Source: Bacteroidales bacterium UBA2559
GTDB taxonomy: Bacteria; Bacteroidota; Bacteroidia; Bacteroidales; Bacteroidaceae
Direction of reading: 5' to 3'
Length of the DNA stretch: 11,227 nt
Assembly (NCBI GenBank): GCA_002340405.1
Contig: DDLZ01000063.1
Location: 16,889 to 28,115, forward strand
Shown here: piece by piece, positions 8,554 to 11,227 of the stretch
How positions within the stretch are numbered: position 1 is the stretch's first letter
Layout of the letters: each line of letters starts with the position of its first letter
Translations under genes and position numbers: made by a program
Notes under the pieces: generated by a model
Databases searched by the model: none
Seen by the model: only the letters and a program-made list of their open reading frames with translations
What the model was told of the DNA's origin: nothing

Positions 8554-8569
8554 GGCAAAAAACTTGCCA
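8554..8569 (-). promoter_or_regulatory. Candidate sigma-54 (-24/-12) promoter of grpE-dnaJ-folC
   Basis: The minus strand reads TGGCAAG (8569-8563), four T (8562-8559), then TTGCC (8558-8554). This matches the RpoN consensus TGGCACG-N4-TTGCA closely, with the invariant GG and GC exactly 10 bases apart. Predicted transcription start is near 8543, leaving a leader of about 47 nt, almost all A/T. I did not find an equally good housekeeping TTTG/TAnnTTTG promoter in the same interval. The match was found by eye after looking at a 121-bp gap, so it needs comparison with related genomes. Confidence 0.6.
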
Positions 8570-8575
8570 TACCGA

Positions 8576-8590
8576 CAATGTGACACAGTG
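8576..8590. promoter_or_regulatory. Imperfect palindrome upstream of the grpE promoter
   Basis: CAATGTG-A-CACAGTG on the plus strand is a 7+1+7 inverted repeat with six of seven pairs matching. On the minus strand it contains TGTC twice, 8 bp apart. It lies just upstream of the -24 element, centred near -40 of the predicted start, and 28 nt past the cytidine deaminase stop. No T-run follows, so it is more likely a protein-binding site than a terminator. Confidence 0.4.
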
Positions 8591-8617
8591 GCAGCCAAAA
8601 TACACTATAATATTTAG

Positions 8618-9100
8618 TTACACCATTGATTCCGTTTCGAAGCAAAAAGGCAGCAGCATTGCGGTTCCATCCGGGATTATCATTGTCTCTTCTTCTCCGT
8701 ACAATATAGTCTTTATCGGCCTGCCTGAAAGTGCTTCCGTTTCAGCCATAACCTGCCTGCAAGCTCCGCAAGGAGTTATGGGTTTCTCGGTCCATCCGTC
8801 GGTGTTACGGGCAGCTATCGCAATGGCGATAACGACTTTTCCCGGATAATTGTGCCCTGCGGCAAAAAGGGCAGTCCTTTCGGCGCACAGTCCTGAAGGG
8901 TACGCTGCATTTTCCTGGTTGCTCCCCGTTACTACCGTCCCGTCATCAAGCAGGAGCGCTGCGCCTACACGGAATTCCGAATAGGGTGAGTAGCTTCCAT
9001 CGGTTGCTTTTTTTGCAGCCTCAACCAGCATCCTGTCACTCTTCTCCAATTCATTGTTTTTGAAGACGCTCCAGGAGAGAGTCAGATTGTAATTCTTCAT
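8618..9100 (-). CDS. cdd: Cytidine deaminase
   Basis: Zinc enzyme that deaminates cytidine and deoxycytidine to uridine forms in pyrimidine salvage, in the cytoplasm. The 160-residue length fits the homotetrameric type. SPYSEFRVGAALL at 38-50 forms the substrate pocket. The catalytic motif CAERTALF is at 72-79, with Cys72 as a zinc ligand and Glu74 as the proton shuttle, and PCGACRQV at 110-117 supplies zinc ligands Cys111 and Cys114. ATG at 9100 is the only sensible start. The gene is divergent from the glucosaminidase gene across a 117-bp spacer. The grpE promoter region begins only about 30 nt after its stop; with no obvious terminator between them, some readthrough into grpE is possible. 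Confidence 0.96.
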   Translation of the reverse strand: MKNYNLTLSWSVFKNNELEKSDRMLVEAAKKATDGSYSPYSEFRVGAALLLDDGTVVTGSNQENAAYPSGLCAERTALFAAGHNYPGKVVIAIAIAARNTDGWTEKPITPCGACRQVMAETEALSGRPIKTILYGEEETMIIPDGTAMLLPFCFETESMV

Positions 9101-9180
9101 AAAAGCGTATATTTGACCGCGAATTTAAGAATCTGTTTTTGAAATTCCGAGAATAAGTCATGTAATTCTCATTTTAACCT

Positions 9181-9211
9181 CTTGTCTTTCCGTCATTTTG
9201 AATTATCTTCG
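9181..9211 (+). promoter_or_regulatory. Candidate promoter of the glucosaminidase gene
   Basis: CTTG (9181-9184) is followed after 19 nt by TATCTTCG (9204-9211), matching the Bacteroides -33/-7 pattern with one mismatch in each box. Transcription would begin at about 9215-9218, at or just before the ATG at 9218, so the mRNA would be leaderless or nearly so. Its presence inside the longer frame argues against a TTG start at 9182. Confidence 0.55.
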
Positions 9212-9217
9212 CACACA

Positions 9218-10126
9218 ATGAAAAAACTCCTCACAGCGGTCTGCATAGTCGTAACACTATTGGGTGCGACCTCATGTTCGGTAACCCGTAAAGGGCTGTC
9301 TGTCACGGATAGTTCCAAAGATCCTTATCTGAATTATATTGCTAGATACAGTAATCTGGCTGTAACTCAGATGAAGAAACACGGCATACCTGCCAGTATT
9401 ATTTTGGCACAGGGACTTTTGGAATCCGATGCCGGGCGCAGTACGCTGGCTGTCAGGTGTAATAACCATTTTGGTATAAAGTGCCATAATGATTGGAGAG
9501 GCAGGACAATGCGTCATGATGACGATGCGCGTAACGAATGTTTTCGCTGTTACGGCAGCGCCGAGCATTCGTTCAGGGATCACTCTCTCTTTCTGGTCAA
9601 CGGCGCCCGTTACGGCAGCCTGTTCCTTTTAGACCCCGGAGATTATGAGGGGTGGGCTAAAGGGCTTAAAGCAGCGGGATATGCTACAAACCCGTATTAT
9701 GCTGAAAAACTTATAGAACTAATTGAGAGATACGGTCTTGACAGATATGATGTCCGTTCATCACGCAGACTGCCAAAAGGAATTGTGCCGCATGTCCGAT
9801 TCGAAATTAACGGTGTCAAGTGTGTGCGTCTGGCTGAGGGTGAATCGCTCAGAGATATAGCCAGGGAGTATCAAATGTCTCTGAGCCTGCTAAGACGTTT
9901 CAATGATGTCAACCGTCACTTCACGCCTCCTGCCGGCACTCCGGTCTATCTGGAGAGGAAGAGACACCGCACCGGCAGAGAGAATGCCACCCATACGGTC
10001 AGGAGCGGCGACAGCATGTGGTCTATTTCACAGCAGTATGGAGTCCGTATGAAAACGCTGATCGCCCGCAATAACATCGGTCCGTCCAATCCGCTTGCCA
10101 CGGGTATGGTTCTGAAGCTCCGATAA
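9218..10126 (+). CDS. Lipoprotein glucosaminidase (GH73-like) with C-terminal LysM
   Basis: Predicted peptidoglycan hydrolase cutting N-acetylglucosaminyl bonds, anchored outside the inner membrane. The 302-residue protein starts with a lipoprotein signal (MKKLLTAVCIVVTLLGATSC, Cys20). A glucosaminidase domain of the FlgJ/autolysin type runs about 38-175: the likely catalytic acid is Glu69 in QGLLESDAG, followed by NNHFGIKCHNDWRG at 82-95 and GWAKGLKAAGYATNPYYAEK at 145-164. After a basic linker there is a LysM-like segment at about 200-245 and a clear LysM at 258-302 (HTVRSGDSMWSISQQYGV), which should bind glycan. An in-frame TTG at 9182 would add 12 residues before the signal peptide and lies in the promoter, so I chose ATG 9218. 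The AraC-type gene starts 24 nt downstream and may be cotranscribed. Confidence 0.9.
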   Translation: MKKLLTAVCIVVTLLGATSCSVTRKGLSVTDSSKDPYLNYIARYSNLAVTQMKKHGIPASIILAQGLLESDAGRSTLAVRCNNHFGIKCHNDWRGRTMRHDDDARNECFRCYGSAEHSFRDHSLFLVNGARYGSLFLLDPGDYEGWAKGLKAAGYATNPYYAEKLIELIERYGLDRYDVRSSRRLPKGIVPHVRFEINGVKCVRLAEGESLRDIAREYQMSLSLLRRFNDVNRHFTPPAGTPVYLERKRHRTGRENATHTVRSGDSMWSISQQYGVRMKTLIARNNIGPSNPLATGMVLKLR

Positions 10127-10131
10127 TCCGA

Positions 10132-10144
10132 AAACAGACTGTTT
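10132..10144. repeat. Perfect palindrome just before the AraC-type gene
   Basis: AAACAG-A-CTGTTT is a perfect 6+1+6 inverted repeat in the 24-nt gap between the glucosaminidase stop and the regulator ATG, ending 6 nt before that ATG. The arms are too close together for the whole repeat to fold as an RNA hairpin, so a protein-binding site is the more natural reading. Chance cannot be excluded. Confidence 0.35.
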
Positions 10145-10150
10145 ATCAAT

Positions 10151-11035
10151 ATGGCAAATTCCACGAACAATAGCTATTCTACTTTACAGGAAGCCATTAT
10201 TAACCTTGGTTATGAATGGCCGGAGAAAGATTATTTTTTCTGTCACGGCGTTTTCCCGACAGTTGATAATACAATTGCCGATATTCAGGAGTATGTGGGT
10301 ATCCTGCTCTGTACCGATGGCGATATAGATATAAATATCAACCGGATAGATTACAATCTGACGGCATCGACCCTGCTTATTGCACATCCTTCGTCTATTG
10401 TACATATTGTCCGTTCAAGAAACCAATACAATGGTATTCTCCTGTTTATAGCGCGTGATTTTTTGGCTAAACATGTGGTAAACGCCGAACTTGTAAAACC
10501 TTTTCGCCAAGTCTCGAAATATCAATATACGCTGTCTGCGCTTACAAAAACAGAGCAGAAACATTTTATCGATATTTACAAGTTGATTTACAGAAAAAAA
10601 GAGTCTAAAGAATCGCCTTTTCAAAAGGAGATTTTGCGCAATCTGTTATTGGTTTTTGTATGTGAAGCAGCCGAGATTTACGTGAAAAGCAGCAAGGTCG
10701 AAGTCCACACGACAAGAAATGAAGAGATTACCGATGCTTTTTTCAATTTACTTTTGCGACCGATAAAAATAAGCAACAAAACGACATTTTATGCCGACCG
10801 ATTGAATGTATCAACAAAACACTTGATTCAGGCAGTTAAATTGACTACGGGAAAATCCCCGGGAGTCTTTATCAATGAGAAGATATCCGATGACGCCAAA
10901 TTGTTGCTGGCAGACAATCGGCTTTCTATCAGTCACATTTCAGAGAAGCTGGGATTTTCAGAAACATCATCGTTCAGCAAGTTTTTTAAAAAGCAGACCG
11001 GTTTGTCACCCTCTCAATTCAGAGAGCAGCTTTAA
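10151..11035 (+). CDS. AraC-family transcriptional regulator
   Basis: DNA-binding regulator of 294 residues. Positions 1 to about 175 form a cupin-like sensing region without recognisable ligand motifs, including LLCTDGDIDININ and a hydrophobic stretch near 95-100. The C-terminal AraC/XylS domain is at about 190-294. The first helix-turn-helix is FYADRLNVSTKHLIQAVK at 213-230. The second is SISHISEKLGFSETSSFSKF at 259-278, ending in the family signature FFKKQTGLSPSQFRE (278-292). ATG at 10151 is the first start in frame. Tandem direct repeats of the AraC-operator kind begin 6 nt after its stop, upstream of the next gene, so the likely target is that downstream gene. The upstream glucosaminidase gene may simply be cotranscribed. 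The effector is unknown. Confidence 0.92.
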   Translation: MANSTNNSYSTLQEAIINLGYEWPEKDYFFCHGVFPTVDNTIADIQEYVGILLCTDGDIDININRIDYNLTASTLLIAHPSSIVHIVRSRNQYNGILLFIARDFLAKHVVNAELVKPFRQVSKYQYTLSALTKTEQKHFIDIYKLIYRKKESKESPFQKEILRNLLLVFVCEAAEIYVKSSKVEVHTTRNEEITDAFFNLLLRPIKISNKTTFYADRLNVSTKHLIQAVKLTTGKSPGVFINEKISDDAKLLLADNRLSISHISEKLGFSETSSFSKFFKKQTGLSPSQFREQL

Positions 11036-11040
11036 AAGGC

Positions 11041-11075
11041 GAATTTCGGGCAAGTTTATGTGAATTTTGGGCAAG
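11041..11075 (+). promoter_or_regulatory. Candidate AraC-type operator: two 14-bp direct repeats, 21-bp period
   Basis: GAATTTCGGGCAAG (11041-11054) and GAATTTTGGGCAAG (11062-11075) differ at one base and are offset by exactly 21 bp, two turns of the helix. AraC-family proteins typically bind direct half-sites with this period upstream of the promoter they activate. The pair lies directly after the AraC-type gene and 96 bp before the next ATG. A possible -7-like TATATTG follows at 11110-11116, but I cannot find a well-spaced -33 box, as expected if the promoter needs an activator. Confidence 0.6.
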
Positions 11076-11171
11076 AATATTTTCAACAGGATTTGTTAAT
11101 TTTACATCTTATATTGTGCATTATAGTAGTAAGTGATGCCGTGTAAATATGAATTTAACAAACATCTGAAA

Positions 11172-11227
11172 ATGAAGAAAGACAATCCTGCCGACAACCC
11201 GTCTCAAAAACCCAATATAAATTGGAA
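11172..11227 (+). CDS. Start of a gene cut by the right edge, function unknown
   Basis: An ATG at 11172 opens a frame that stays open for 18 codons to the window end, reading MKKDNPADNPSQKPNINW. The polar, Pro/Asn-rich start is not a signal peptide and resembles a cytoplasmic tail before a membrane segment, as seen in some HlyD-type membrane fusion proteins, but so few residues do not support a family call. Its position after the AraC-type regulator and the direct repeats suggests it is the regulated target. Confidence 0.5.
   Translation, partial: MKKDNPADNPSQKPNINW

Noticed and set aside
8497..8617. Search for a CIRCE element (TTAGCACTC-N9-GAGTGCTAA) or sigma-32 promoter before grpE.
   Set aside because: Neither pattern is present in the gap.
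9120..9127. Possible -7 box (TAAATTCG on the minus strand) for cytidine deaminase.
   Set aside because: It matches the consensus with one mismatch, but no TTTG-like -33 box sits 19-21 nt upstream, so I do not call a promoter.
9182..9217. A longer start (TTG at 9182) for the glucosaminidase, adding 12 residues.
   Set aside because: The extra residues precede a classic lipoprotein signal peptide and overlap the likely promoter; ATG at 9218 fits both.
11149..11169. A six-codon frame (MNLTNI, stop) just before the truncated final gene.
   Set aside because: Too short to separate from chance in A/T-rich sequence, and it has no attenuator-like codon run or hairpin after it.

Overview
The window reads as chromosomal DNA from a Bacteroidales bacterium (Bacteroides/Parabacteroides-like). 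The evidence is: genes without clear Shine-Dalgarno sites and with A/T-rich leaders; Bacteroidetes-type promoters (TTTG at -33, TAnnTTTG-like at -7); two lipoproteins with short signal peptides ending at Cys20; and a galM-galK-galM-SGLT cluster of the kind common in that order. It looks like ordinary core genome. I saw no mobile element, CRISPR array, tRNA or rRNA.

Positions 1-5299 (minus strand) hold a compact galactose operon. In transcription order it is cytoplasmic galM (5299-4208), galK (4197-3043), a second galM made as a lipoprotein (3016-1859), and a sodium/sugar symporter (1829 to beyond the left edge). Gaps between genes are 10-29 nt. Together they would convert beta- to alpha-galactose outside the inner membrane, import the sugar with sodium, mutarotate it again in the cytoplasm and phosphorylate it. 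galT and galE are not in the window. A candidate promoter with a tandem TTTGCG repeat lies just upstream of the first galM.

Positions 5384-8496 (minus strand) hold grpE-dnaJ-folC with 5-6 nt gaps: two Hsp70 co-chaperones followed by folylpolyglutamate/dihydrofolate synthase, which starts with GTG. Upstream of grpE there is no CIRCE element. There is a close match to a sigma-54 (-24/-12) promoter and an imperfect palindrome just upstream of it.

Positions 8618-9100 (minus strand) encode cytidine deaminase. Divergent from it, on the plus strand, is a lipoprotein with a glucosaminidase domain and C-terminal LysM (9218-10126), apparently from a near-leaderless mRNA. An AraC-family regulator follows (10151-11035). 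Between the regulator and the start of a truncated gene (11172 to the right edge) is a pair of 14-bp direct repeats spaced 21 bp, which look like an AraC-type operator.

I did not find a clearly novel multi-gene system. The best leads are regulatory: the sigma-54-like chaperone promoter and the AraC-type operator.
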